A stretch of DNA of 64,000 bases from Hippophae tibetana (taxonomy: Eukaryota > Streptophyta > Magnoliopsida > Rosales > Elaeagnaceae): contig CM072810.1 of assembly GCA_037013495.1 (NCBI GenBank), forward strand, positions 53,368,843 through 53,432,842. Direction: 5' to 3'. The position numbers were made by a program, and so were the translations under genes. Positions 12,801-26,160 of this stretch are shown here, piece after piece (positions within the stretch are counted from its first letter, which is position 1; every line of letters starts with the position of its first letter). The notes under the pieces are model-generated. The model did not search any database and was not told where the DNA came from. It saw only the letters and a program-made list of their open reading frames with translations.

Positions 12801-13680
12801 ATCCTCGTTCAAAGATCACAACAAGTCACGAGGCTGTTCCCCCCCGTGCACGACACAAGTCATTCTAAATGACACTTGGAAACAACATAGAAAGGTTACC
12901 CACAACAACAAACCCAGGGATGGTACTTACCTTGGTTGCATCATTCCGTCTCTTGTAAGCGAACTTCACCTCTAACTTGTGCTTTTATGGGATACAAATC
13001 AGAGATCATATTTTGATACCAAACATAGGAAAATAGTTAATCCTTCCTTTCTAAAGCTTAAGCTTTCCATGCGGGACGCTTGAACTGTCACCCTTAATCC
13101 TCGTTCAAAGATCACAACAAGTCACGAGGCTGTTACCCCCTGTGCACGACACAAGTCATTCTAAATGACACTTGGAAACAACATAGAAAAGGTTACCCAC
13201 AACAACAAACCCCGGGATGGTACTTACCTCGGTTGCATCATTCCGTCTCTTGTAAATGAACTTCACCTCTAACTTGTGCTTTTATGGGATACAAATCGGA
13301 GATCATATTTTGATACCAAACATAGGAAAATAGTTAATCCTTCCTTCCTAAATCTTAAGCTTTCAATACGGGACGCTTGAACTGTCACCCTTAATCCTCG
13401 TTCAAAGCTCACAACAAGTCACGAGGATGTTACCCCCCCGTGCACGACACAAGTCATTCTAAATGACACATGGAAACAACAAAGAAAGGTTACCCACAAC
13501 AACGAACCCAGGGATGGTACTTACCTCGGTTGCATCATTCTGTCTCTTGTAAGCGAACTTCACCTCGAACTTGTGCTTTTATGGGATACAAATTCGGAGA
13601 TCATGTTTTGATAACAATTATAGGGAAAATAGCTAATCCTTACTTCCTAAAGCTTAAGCTTCCCATACGGGACGCTTGAA
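6900..13680 (+). repeat. 23-monomer higher-order unit, copy 1
   Basis: This stretch matches 13736-20516 at a constant offset of 6836 bp, and I saw no difference where I compared them. Private marks are shared: the ATAGGAAATAG one-base deletion (7680 and 14516), GAGCTGCACCC lacking a T (9515 and 16351), GATCACG (12111 and 18947), CAGGGGTGG (12615 and 19451) and CTTACCTTGG (12930 and 19764). On the left the match fails in the C-tract at 6899 (T against C at 13735). The unit contains a 10-monomer block from 7436 and a 13-monomer block from 10406, each opened by the GAACTGCC monomer type. Confidence 0.92.
7436..10405 (+). repeat. 10-monomer block (2970 bp) within the 23-monomer unit
   Basis: Ten monomers beginning with the GAACTGCC/AAGTAACGAGG type. 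The following block at 10406 opens with the same type, and its first monomers follow the same order at offset 2970 bp. The two differ by small marks: ATAGGAAATAG at 7680 against ATAGGAAAATAG at 10650, and the monomer near 9219 has a CTCGAACTTG centre where its equivalent near 12190 has CTCTGAGTTG. The block recurs at 14272-17241. Confidence 0.85.
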
Positions 13681-14271
13681 CTGTCACCCTTAATCCTCGT
13701 TCAAAGATCACAACATGTCACGAGGCTGTTACCCCCCGTGCACGACACAAGTCATTCTAAATGACACTTGGAAACAACATAGAAAGGTTACCCACAACAA
13801 CAAACCCAGGGATGGTACTTACCTCGGTTGCATCATTCTGTCTCTTGTAAGCTAACTTCACCTCGAACTTGTGCTTTTATGGGATACAAATTCGGAGATC
13901 ATGTTTTGATAACAAACATAGGAAAAATAGCTAATCCTTCCTTCCTGAAGCTTAAGCTTCCCATACAGAACGCTTGAACTGTCACCCTTAATCCTCGTTC
14001 AAAGATCACAACAAGTCACGAGGCTGTTCCCCCCCGTGCACGACACAAGTCATTCTAAATGACACTTGGAAACAACATAGAAAGGTTACCCACAACAACG
14101 AACCTAGGGATGGTACTTACCTCGGTTTCATCATTCCGTCTCTTGTAAGCGAACTTCACCTCGAACTTGTGCTTTTATGGGACACAAACCTGAGATCATG
14201 TTTTGATACCAAACATAGGAAAATAGCTAATCCTTCCTTCCTAAAGCGTAAGCTTTCAATACGGGACGCTT
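10406..14271 (+). repeat. 13-monomer block (3866 bp) within the 23-monomer unit
   Basis: It begins like the 10-monomer block but carries three extra monomers, including one with CAGGGGTGG and GTATGCTAAC (12486), one with CTTACCTTGG (12786) and one with GAAAAGGTTACC (13082). A 10-monomer and a 13-monomer version side by side is what unequal exchange of a shared ancestor would leave. The block recurs at 17242-21106. Confidence 0.83.
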
Positions 14272-17200
14272 GAACTGCCACCCTTAATCCTCGTTCAAAG
14301 CTCACAACAAGTAACGAGGATGTTACCCCCCTTGCACGACACAAGTCATTCTAAATGACACTTGGAAACAACAAGGAAAGGTTACCCATAACAACGAACC
14401 CAGGGATGGTACTTACCTCGTTTGCATCATTCCGTCTCTTGTAAGCGAACTTCACCTCTGAGTTGTACTTTTATGGGATACAAATCGGAGATCATGTTTT
14501 GATACCAAACATAGGAAATAGCTAATCCTTACTTCCTAAAGCTTAAGCTTTCAATACGGGACGCTTGAGCTGTCACCCTTAATCCTCGTTCAAAGCTCAC
14601 AACAAGTCACGAGGATGTTACCCCTCCGTGCACGACACAAGTCATTCTAAATGACACTTGGAAACAACAAGGAAAGGTTACCCACAACAACGAACCCAGG
14701 GATGGTACTTACCTCGGTTGCATCATTCCGTCTCTTGTAAGCGAACTTCACCTCGAACTTGTGCTTTTATGGGATACAAACCTGAGATCATGTTTTGATA
14801 CCAAACATAGGAAAATAGCTAATCCTTCCTTCCTAAAGCGTAAGCTTTCAATACGGGACGCTTGAGCTGTCACCCTTAATCCTCGTTCAAAGCTCACAAC
14901 AAGTCACGAGGATGTTACCCCTCCGTGCACGACACAAGTCATTCTAAATGACACTTGGAAACAACATAGAAAGGTTACCCACAACAACAAACCCAGGGAT
15001 GGATACTTACCTCGGTTGCATCATTCTGTCTCTTCTAAGCTAACTTCACCTCGAACTTGTGCTTTTATGGGATACAAATTCGGAGATCATGTTTTGATAA
15101 CAAATATAGGAAAAATAGCTAATCCTTCCTTCCTAAAGCTTAAGCTTCCCATACAGGACGCTTGAACTGTCACCGTTAATCCTCGTTCAAAGATCACAAC
15201 AAGTCACGAGGCTGTTCCCCCCCGTGCACGACACAAGTCATTCTAAATGACACTTGGAAACAACATAGAAAGGTTACCCACAACAACAAACCCATGGATG
15301 GTACTTACCTCGGTTGCATCATTCCGTCTCTTGTAAGCGAACTTCACCTCTAACTTGTGCTTTTATGGGATACAAATCGGAGATCATATTTTGATACCAA
15401 ACATAGGAAAATAGTTAATCCTTCCTTTCTAAAGCTTAAGTTTTACATGCGAGACGCTTGAACTATCACCCTTAATCCTCGTTCAAAGATCACAACAAGT
15501 CACGAGGCTGTTACCCCCCGTGCACGACACAAGTCATTCTAAATGACACTTGGAAACAACATAGAAAGGTTACCCACAACAACAAACCCCGGGATGGTAC
15601 TTACCTCGGTTGCATCATTCCGTCTCTTGTAAATGAACTTCACCTCTAACTTGTGCTTTTATGGGATACAAATCGGAGATCATATTTTGATACCAAACAT
15701 AGGAAAATAGTTAATCCTTCCTTCCTAAATCTTAAGCTTTCAATACGGGACGCTTGAACTGTCACCCTTAATCCTCATTCAAAGCTCACAACAAGTCACG
15801 AGGATGTTACCCCCCCGTGCACGACACAAGTCATTCTAAATGACACTTGGAAACAACAAAGAAAGGTTACCCACAACAACGAACCCAGGGATGGTACTTA
15901 CCTCGGTTGCATCATTCTGTCTCTTGTAAGCGAACTTCACCTCGAACTTGTGCTTTTATGGGATACAAATTCGGAGATCATGTTTTGATAACAATTATAG
16001 GGAAAATAGCTAATCCTTACTTCCTAAAGCTTAAGCTTCCCATACGGGACGCTTGAACTGTCACCCTTAATCCTCGTTCAAAGATCACAACATGTCACGA
16101 GGCTGTTACCCCCCGTGCACGACACAAGTCATTCTAAATGACACTTGGAAACAACATAGAAAGGTTACCCACAACAACGAACCCAGGGATGCTACTTACC
16201 TCGGTTGCATCATTCCGTCTCTTGTAAGCGAACTTCACCTCGAACTTGTGCTTTTATGGGACACAAACCTGAGATCATGTTTTGATACCAAACATAGGAA
16301 AATAGCTAATCCTTCCTTCCTAAAGCGTAAGCTTTCAATACGGGACGCTTGAGCTGCACCCTTAATCCTCGTTCAAAGCTCACAACAAGTCACGAGGATG
16401 TTACCCCTCCGTGCACGACACAAGTCATTCTAAATGACACTTGGAAACAACATAGAAAGGTTACCCACAACAACAAACCCAGGGATGGTACTTACCTCGG
16501 TTGCATCATTCTGTCTCTTGTAAGCTAACTTCACCTCGAACTTGTGCTTTTATGGGATACAAATTCGGAGATCATGTTTTGATAACAAACATAGGAAAAA
16601 TAGCTAATCCTTCCTTCCTGAAGCTTAAGCTTCCCATACAGAACGCTTGAACTGTCACCCTTAATCCTCGTTCAAAGATCACAACAAGTCACGAGGCTGT
16701 TCCCCCCCGTGCACGACACAAGTCATTCTAAATGACACTTGGAAACAACATAGAAAGGTTACCCACAACAAGGAACATAGGGATGCTACTTACCTCAGTT
16801 GCATCATTCCGTCTCTTGTAAGCGAACTTCATCTCTAACTTGTGCTTTTATGGGACACAAATCGGAGATCATATTTTGATACCAAACATAGGAAAATAAT
16901 TAATCCTTCCTTCCTAAAGCTTAAGCTTTCAATACGGGACGCTTGAACTGTCACCCTTAATCCTCGTTCAAAGCTCACAACAAGTCACGAGGATGTTACC
17001 CCCCCGTGCACGACACAAGTCATTCTAAATGACACTTGGAAACAACAAAGAAAGGTTACCCACAACAACGAACCTAGGGATGGTACTTACCTCGGTTTCA
17101 TCATTCCGTCTCTTGTAAGCGAACTTCACCTCGAACTTGTGCTTTTATGGGACACAAACCTGAGATCATGTTTTGATACCAAACATAGGAAAATAGCTAA

Positions 17201-20200
17201 TCCTTCCTTCCTAAAGCGTAAGCTTTCAATACGGGACGCTTGAACTGCCACCCTTAATCCTCGTTCAAAGCTCACAACAAGTAACGAGGATGTTACCCCC
17301 CTTGCACGACACAAGTCATTCTAAATGACACTTGGAAACAACAAGGAAAGGTTACCCATAACAACGAACCCAGGGATGGTACTTACCTCGTTTGCATCAT
17401 TCCGTCTCTTGTAAGCGAACTTCACCTCTGAGTTGTACTTTTATGGGATACAAATCGGAGATCATGTTTTGATACCAAACATAGGAAAATAGCTAATCCT
17501 TACTTCCTAAAGCTTAAGCTTTCAATACGGGACGCTTGAGCTGTCACCCTTAATCCTCGTTCAAAGCTCACAACAAGTCACGAGGATGTTACCCCTCCGT
17601 GCACGACACAAGTCATTCTAAATGACACTTGGAAACAACAAGGAAAGGTTACCCACAACAACGAACCCAGGGATGGTACTTACCTCGGTTGCATCATTCC
17701 GTCTCTTGTAAGCGAACTTCACCTCGAACTTGTGCTTTTATGGGATACAAACCTGAGATCATGTTTTGATACCAAACATAGGAAAATAGCTAATCCTTCC
17801 TTCCTAAAGCGTAAGCTTTCAATACGGGACGCTTGAGCTGTCACCCTTAATCCTCGTTCAAAGCTCACAACAAGTCACGAGGATGTTACCCCTCCGTGCA
17901 CGACACAAGTCATTCTAAATGACACTTGGAAACAACATAGAAAGGTTACCCACAACAACAAACCCAGGGATGGATACTTACCTCGTTTGCATCATTCTGT
18001 CTCTTCTAAGCTAACTTCACCTCGAACTTGTGCTTTTATGGGATACAAATTCGGAGATCATGTTTTGATAACAAATATAGGAAAAATAGCTAATCCTTCC
18101 TTCCTAAAGCTTAAGCTTCCCATACAGGACGCTTGAACTGTCACCCTTAATCCTCGTTCAAAGATCACAACAAGTCACGAGGCTGTTCCCCCCCGTGCAC
18201 GACACAAGTCATTCTAAATGACACTTGGAAACAACATAGAAAGGTTACCCACAACAACAAACCCATGGATGGTACTTACCTCGGTTGCATCATTCCGTCT
18301 CTTGTAAGCGAACTTCACCTCTAACTTGTGCTTTTATGGGATACAAATCGGAGATCATATTTTGATACCAAACATAGGAAAATAGTTAATCCTTCCTTTC
18401 TAAAGCTTAAGTTTTACATGCGAGACGCTTGAACTATCACCCTTAATCCTCGTTCAAAGATCACAACAAGTCACGAGGCTGTTACCCCCCGTGCACGACA
18501 CAAGTCATTCTAAATGACACTTGGAAACAACATAGAAAGGTTACCCACAACAACAAACCCCGGGATGGTACTTACCTCGGTTGCATCATTCCGTCTCTTG
18601 TAAATGAACTTCACCTCTAACTTGTGCTTTTATGGGATACAAATCGGAGATCATATTTTGATACCAAACATAGGAAAATAGTTAATCCTTCCTTCCTAAA
18701 TCTTAAGCTTTCAATACGGGACGCTTGAACTGTCACCCTTAATCCTCATTCAAAGCTCACAACAAGTCACGAGGATGTTACCCCCCCGTGCACGACACAA
18801 GTCATTCTAAATGACACTTGGAAACAACAAAGAAAGGTTACCCACAACAACGAACCCAGGGATGGTACTTACCTCGGTTGCATCATTCTGTCTCTTGTAA
18901 GCGAACTTCACCTCGAACTTGTGCTTTTATGGGATACAAATTCGGAGATCACGTTTTGATAACAATTATAGGGAAAATAGCTAATCCTTACTTCCTAAAG
19001 CTTAAGCTTCCCATACGGGACGCTTGAACTGTCACCCTTAATCCTCGTTCAAAGATCACAACATGTCACGAGGCTGTTACCCCCCGTGCACGACACAAGT
19101 CATTCTAAATGACACTTGGAAACAACATAGAAAGGTTACCCACAACAACGAACCCAGGGATGCTACTTACCTCGGTTGCATCATTCCGTCTCTTGTAAGC
19201 GAACTTCACCTCTGAGTTGTACTTTTATGGGATACAAATCGGAGATCATGTTTTGATACCAAACATAGGAAAATAGCTAATCCTTCCTTCCTAAAGCTTA
19301 AGCTTTCAATACGGGACGCTTGAGCTGTCACCCTTAATCCTCGTTCAAAGCTCACAACAAGTCACGAGGATGTTACCCCTCCGTGCACGACACAAGTCAT
19401 TCTAAATGACACTTGGAAACAACATAGAAAGGTTACCCACAATAACAAACCCAGGGGTGGATACTTACCTCGGTTGCATCATTCTGTCTCTTGTATGCTA
19501 ACTTCACCTCGAACTTGTGCTTTTATGGGATACAAATTCGGAGATCATGTTTTGATAACAAATATAGGAAAAATAGCTAATCCTTCCTTCCTAAAGCTTA
19601 AGCTTCCCATACAGGACGCTTGAACTGTCACCCTTAATCCTCGTTCAAAGATCACAACAAGTCACGAGGCTGTTCCCCCCCGTGCACGACACAAGTCATT
19701 CTAAATGACACTTGGAAACAACATAGAAAGGTTACCCACAACAACAAACCCAGGGATGGTACTTACCTTGGTTGCATCATTCCGTCTCTTGTAAGCGAAC
19801 TTCACCTCTAACTTGTGCTTTTATGGGATACAAATCAGAGATCATATTTTGATACCAAACATAGGAAAATAGTTAATCCTTCCTTTCTAAAGCTTAAGCT
19901 TTCCATGCGGGACGCTTGAACTGTCACCCTTAATCCTCGTTCAAAGATCACAACAAGTCACGAGGCTGTTACCCCCTGTGCACGACACAAGTCATTCTAA
20001 ATGACACTTGGAAACAACATAGAAAAGGTTACCCACAACAACAAACCCCGGGATGGTACTTACCTCGGTTGCATCATTCCGTCTCTTGTAAATGAACTTC
20101 ACCTCTAACTTGTGCTTTTATGGGATACAAATCGGAGATCATATTTTGATACCAAACATAGGAAAATAGTTAATCCTTCCTTCCTAAATCTTAAGCTTTC

Positions 20201-20516
20201 AATACGGGACGCTTGAACTGTCACCCTTAATCCTCGTTCAAAGCTCACAACAAGTCACGAGGATGTTACCCCCCCGTGCACGACACAAGTCATTCTAAAT
20301 GACACATGGAAACAACAAAGAAAGGTTACCCACAACAACGAACCCAGGGATGGTACTTACCTCGGTTGCATCATTCTGTCTCTTGTAAGCGAACTTCACC
20401 TCGAACTTGTGCTTTTATGGGATACAAATTCGGAGATCATGTTTTGATAACAATTATAGGGAAAATAGCTAATCCTTACTTCCTAAAGCTTAAGCTTCCC
20501 ATACGGGACGCTTGAA
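13736..20516 (+). repeat. 23-monomer higher-order unit, copy 2
   Basis: Second copy of the 6836-bp-period unit, with GAACTGCC block starts at 14272 (10 monomers) and 17242 (13 monomers). The match to copy 1 ends at 20517, where GAAATG replaces GAACTG, followed by ACAAGTC in place of ACATGTC and then a different monomer type. So the first 6781 bp are matched and about 55 bp of the period are not cleanly copied. The shared private mutations show a recent duplication. A local assembly duplication cannot be excluded from sequence alone. Confidence 0.92.
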
Positions 20517-23500
20517 ATGTCACCCTTAATCCTCGTTCAAAGATCACAACAAGTCACGAGGCTGTTACCCCCCGTGCACGACACAAGTCATTCTAAATGA
20601 CACTTGGAAACAACATAGAAAGGTTACCCACAACAACGAACCCAGGGATGCTACTTTCCTCGGTTGCATCATTCCGTCTCTTGTAAGCGAACTTCACCTC
20701 TAACTTGTGCTTTTATGGGACACAAATCGGAGATCATATTTTGATACCAAACATAGGAAAATAGTAAATCCTTCCTTCCTAAAGCTTAAGCTTTCAATAT
20801 GGGACGCTTGAACTGTCACCCTTAATCCTCGTTCAAAGCTCACAACAAGTCACGAGGATGTTACCCCCTCGTGCACGACACAAGTCATTCTAAATAAAAC
20901 TTAGAAACAACAAGGAAAGGTTACCCACAACAACGAACCCAGGGATGGTACTTACCTCGGTTGCATCATTCCGTCTCTTGTAAGCGAACTTCACCTCGAA
21001 CTTGTGCTTTTATGGGACACAAACCTGAGATCATGTTTTGATACCAAACATAGGAAAATAGCTAATCTTTCCTTCCTAAAGCGAAAGCTTTCAATACGGG
21101 ACGCTTGAACTGCCACCCTTAATCCTCGTTCAAAGCTCACAACAAGTAACGAGGATGTTACCCCCCTTGCACGACACAAGTCATTCTAAATGACACTTGG
21201 AAACAACAAGGAAAGGTTACCCATAACAACGAACCCAGGGATGGTACTTACCTCGGTTGCATCATTCCGTCTCTTGTAAGCGAACTTCACCTCTGAGTTG
21301 TACTTTTATGGGATACAAATCGGAGATCATGTTTTGATACCAAACATAGGAAAATAGCTAATCCTTCCTTCCTAAAGCTTAAGCTTTCAATATGGGACGC
21401 TTGAGCTGTCACCCTTAATCCTCGTTCAAAGCTCACAACAAGTCACGAGGATGTTACCCCCCCGTGCACGACACAAGTCATTCTAAATGACACTTGGAAA
21501 CAACATAGAAAGGTTACCCACAAGAACAAACCCAGGGATGGATACTTACCTCGGTTGCATCATTCTGTCTCATGTAAGCTAACTTCACCTCGAACTTGTG
21601 CTTTTATGGGATACAAATTCGGAGATCATGTTTTGATAACAAATACAGGAAAAATAGCTAATCCTTCCTTCCTAAAGCTTAAGCTTCCCATACAGGACGC
21701 TTGAACTGTCACCCTTAATCCTCGTTCAAAGATCACAACAAGTCACGAGGCCGTTCCCCCCCGTGCACGACACAAGTCATTCTAAATGACACTTGGAAAC
21801 AACATAGAAAGGTTACCCACAACAACAAACCCAGGGATGGATACTTACCTCGGTTGCATCATTCTGTCTCTTGTAAGCTAACTTCACCTGGAACTTGTGC
21901 TTTTATGGGATACAAATTCTGAGATCATGTTTTGATACCAAACATAGGAAAATAGCTAATCCTTCCTTCCTAAAGCGAAAGCTTTCAAAACGGGATGCTT
22001 GAACTGCCACCCTTAATCCTTGTTCAAAGCTCACAACAAGTAACGAGGATGTTACCCCCCTTGCACGACACAAGTCATTCTAAATGACACTTGGAAACAA
22101 CAAGGAAAGGTTACCCATAACAACGAACCCAGGGATGGTACTTACCTCGGTTGCATCATTCCGTCTCTTGTAAGCGAACTTCACCTCTGAGTTGTACTTT
22201 TATGGGATACAAATCGGAGATCATGTTTTGATACCAAACATAGGAAAATAGCTAATCCTTCCTTCCTAAAGCGAAAGCTTTCAAAACGGGATGCTTGAAC
22301 TGCCACCCTTAATCCTTGTTCAAAGCTCACAACAAGTAACGAGGATGTTACCCCCCGTGCACGACACAAGTCATTCTAAATGACACTTGGAAACAACATA
22401 GAAAGGTTACCCACAACAACAAACCCAGGGATGGATACTTACCTCGGTTGCATCATTCTGTCTCTTGTAAGCTAACTTCACCTCGAACTTGTGTTTTATG
22501 GGATACAAATTCGGAGATCATGTTTTGATAACAAATATAGGAAAAATAGCTAATCCTTCCTTCCTAAAGCTTAAGCTTCCCATACAGGACGCTTGAACTG
22601 TCACCCTTAATCCTCGTTCAAAGATCACAACAAGTCACGAGGATGTTACCCCCCCGTGCACGACACAAGTCATTCTAAATGACACTTGGAAACAACAAGG
22701 AAAGGTTACCCACAACAACGAACCCAGGGATGGTACTTACCTCGGTTGCATCATTCCGTCTCTTGTAAGCGAACTTCACCTCGAACTTGTGCTTTTATGG
22801 GACACAAACCTGAGATCATGTTTTGATACCAAACATAGGAAAATAGCTAATCCTTCCTTCCTAAAGCGAAAGCTTTCAATACGGGACGCTTGAACTACCA
22901 CCCTTAATCCTCGTTCAAAGCTCACAACAAGTAACGAGGATGTTACCCCCCTTGCACGACACAAGTCATTCTAAATGACACTTGGAAACAACAAGGAAAG
23001 GTTACCCATAACAACGAACCCATGGATGGTACTTACCTCGGTTGTATCATTCCGTCTCTTGTAAGCGAACTTCACCTCTGAGTTGTACTTTTATGGGATA
23101 CAAATCGGAGATCATGTTTTGATACCAAACATAGGAAAATAGCTAATCCTTCCTTCCTAAAGCTTAAGCTTTCAATACGGGACACTTGAGTTGTCACCCT
23201 TAATCCTCGTTTAAAGCTCACAACAAGTCACGAGGATGTTACCCCCCTGTGCACGACACAAGTCATTCTAAATGACACATGGAAACAACATAGAAAGGTT
23301 ACCCACAACAACAAACCTAGGGATGGATACTTACCTCGGTTGCATCATTCTGTCTCTTGTAAGCTAACTTCACCTCGAACTTGTGCTTTTATGGGATACA
23401 AATTCGGAGATCATGTTTTGATAACAAATATAGGAAAAATAGCTAATCCTTCCTTCCTAAAGCTTAAGCTTCCCATACAGGACGCTTGAACTGTCACCCT

Positions 23501-26160
23501 TAATCCTCGTTCAAAGATCACAACAAGTCACGAGGCTATTCCCCCCCGTGCACGACACAAGTCATTCTAAATGACACTTGGAAACAACATAGAAAGGTTA
23601 CCCACAACAACAAACCCAGGGATGGTACTTACCTCGGTTGCATCATTCCGTCTCTTGTAAGCGAACTTCACCTCTAACTTGTGCTTTTATGGGATACAAA
23701 TCGGAGATCATATTTTGATACCAAACATAGGAAAATAGTTAATCCTTCCTTTCTAAAGCTTAAGCTTTCCATGCGGGACGCTTGAACTGTCACCCTTAAT
23801 CCTCGTTCAAAGATCACAACAAGTCACGAGGCTATTACCCCCTGTGCACGACACAAGTCATTCTAAATGACACTTGGAAACAACATAGAAAAGGTTACCC
23901 ACAACAACAAACCCCGGGATGGTACTTACCTCGGTTGCATCATTCCGTCTCTTGTAAATGAACTTCACCTCTAACTTGTGCTTTTATGGGATACAAATCG
24001 GAGATCATATTTTGATACCAAACATAGGAAAATAGTTAATCCTTCCTTCCTAAATCTTAAGCTTTCAATACGGGACGCTTGAACTGTCACCCTTAATCCT
24101 CGTTCAAAGCTCACAACAAGTCACGAGGATGTTACCCCCCCGTGCACGACACAAGTCATTCTAAATGACACATGGAAACAACAAAGAAAGGTTACCCACA
24201 ACAACGAACCCAGGGATGGTACTTACCTCGGTTGCATCATTCCGTCTCTTGTAAGCGAACTTCACCTCGAACTTGTGCTTTTATGGGATACAAATTCGGA
24301 GATCATGTTTTGATAACAAATATAGGGAAAATAGCTAATCCTTACTTCCTAAAGCTTAAGCTTCCCATACGGGACGCTTGAAATGTCACCCTTAATCCTC
24401 GTTCAAAGATCACAACAAGTCACGAGGCTGTTACCCCCCGTGCACGACACAAGTCATTCTAAATGACACTTGGAAACAACATAGAAAGGTTACCCACAAC
24501 AACGAACCCAGGGATGCTACTTACCTCGGTTGCATCATTCCGTCTCTTGTAAGCGAACTTCACCTCTAACTTGTGCTTTTATGGGACACAAATCGGAGAT
24601 CATATTTTGATACCAAACATAGGAAAATAGTAAATCCTTCCTTCCTAAAGCTTAAGCTTTCAATATGGGACTCTTGAACTGTCACCCTTAATCCTCGTTC
24701 AAAGCTCACAACAAGTCACGAGGATGTTACCCCCCCGTGCACGACACAAGTCATTCTAAATGACACATGGAAACAACAAAGAAAGGTTACCCACAACAAC
24801 GAACCCAGGGATGGTACTTACCTCGGTTGCATCATTCCGTCTCTTGTAAGCGAACTTCACCTCGAACTTGTGCTTTTATGGGACACAAACCTGAGATCAT
24901 GTTTTGATACCAAACATAGGAAAATAGTTAATCCTTCCTTCCTAAATCTTAAGCTTTCAATACGGGACGCTTGAACTGTCACCCTTAATCCTCGTTCAAA
25001 GCTCACAACAAGTCACGAGGATGTTACCCCCCTGTGCACGACACAAGTCATTCTAAATGACACATGGAAACAACAAAGAAAGGTTACCCACAACAACGAA
25101 CCCAGGGATGGTACTTACCTCGGTTGCATCATTCCGTCTCTTGTAAGCGAACTTCACCTCGAACTTGTGCTTTTATGGGATACAAATTCGGAGATCATGT
25201 TTTGATAACAAATATAGGGAAAATAGCTAATCCTTACTTCCTAAAGCTTAAGCTTCCCATACGGGACGCTTGAAATGTCACCCTTAATCCTCGTTCAAAG
25301 ATCACAACAAGTCACGAGGCTGTTACCCCCCGTGCACGACACAAGTCATTCTAAATGACACTTGGAAACAACATAGAAAGGTTACCCACAACAACGAACC
25401 CAGGGATGCTACTTACCTCGGTTGCATCATTCCGTCTCTTGTAAGCGAACTTCACCTCTAACTTGTGCTTTTATGGGACACAAATCGGAGATCATATTTT
25501 GATACCAAACATAGGAAAATAGTAAATCCTTCCTTCCTAAAGCTTAAGCTTTCAATATGGGACGCTTGAACTGTCACCCTTAATCCTCGTTCAAAGCTCA
25601 CAACAAGTCACGAGGATGTTACCCCCCCGTGCACGACACAAGTCATTCTAAATAAAACTTAGAAACAACAAGGAAAGGTTACCCACAACAACGAACCCAG
25701 GGATGGTACTTACCTCGGTTGCATCATTCCGTCTCTTGTAAGCGAACTTCACCTCGAACTTGTGCTTTTATGGGACACAAACCTGAGATCATGTTTTGAT
25801 ACCAAACATAGGGAAATAGCTAATCGTTCCTTCCTAAAGCGAAAGCTTTCAATACGGGACGCTTGAACTGCCACCCTTAATCCTCGTTCAAAGCTCACAA
25901 CAAGTAACGAGGATGTTACCCCCTTGCACGACACAAGTCATTCTAAATGACACTTGGAAACAACAAGGAAAGGTTACCCATAACAACGAACCCAGGGATG
26001 GTACTTACCTCGGTTGCATCATTCTGTCTCTTGTAAGCTAACTTCACCTCGAACTTGTGCTTTTATGGGATACAAATTCTGAGATCATGTTTTGATACCA
26101 AACATAGGAAAATAGCTAATCCTTCCTTCCTAAAGCTTAAGCTTTCAATACGGGACGCTT
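20517..26160 (+). repeat. Mixed-type array segment with 3-monomer echoes
   Basis: About 19 monomers. The GAACTGCC type now appears at short intervals (21107, 22001, 22297, 22892, 25865) instead of every 10-13 monomers. A three-monomer echo of 892 bp links the monomers near 24081-24971 with those near 24973-25863, sharing the rare GAAATGTCACC opening (24380 and 25272) and AATAGTAAATCC. The monomers at 22001 and 22297 share TCAAAACGGGATGC at their starts and AATCCTTGTTC. A mark AAATAAAACTTAG at 20894 recurs at 25651. No gene or foreign insertion. Confidence 0.82.
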
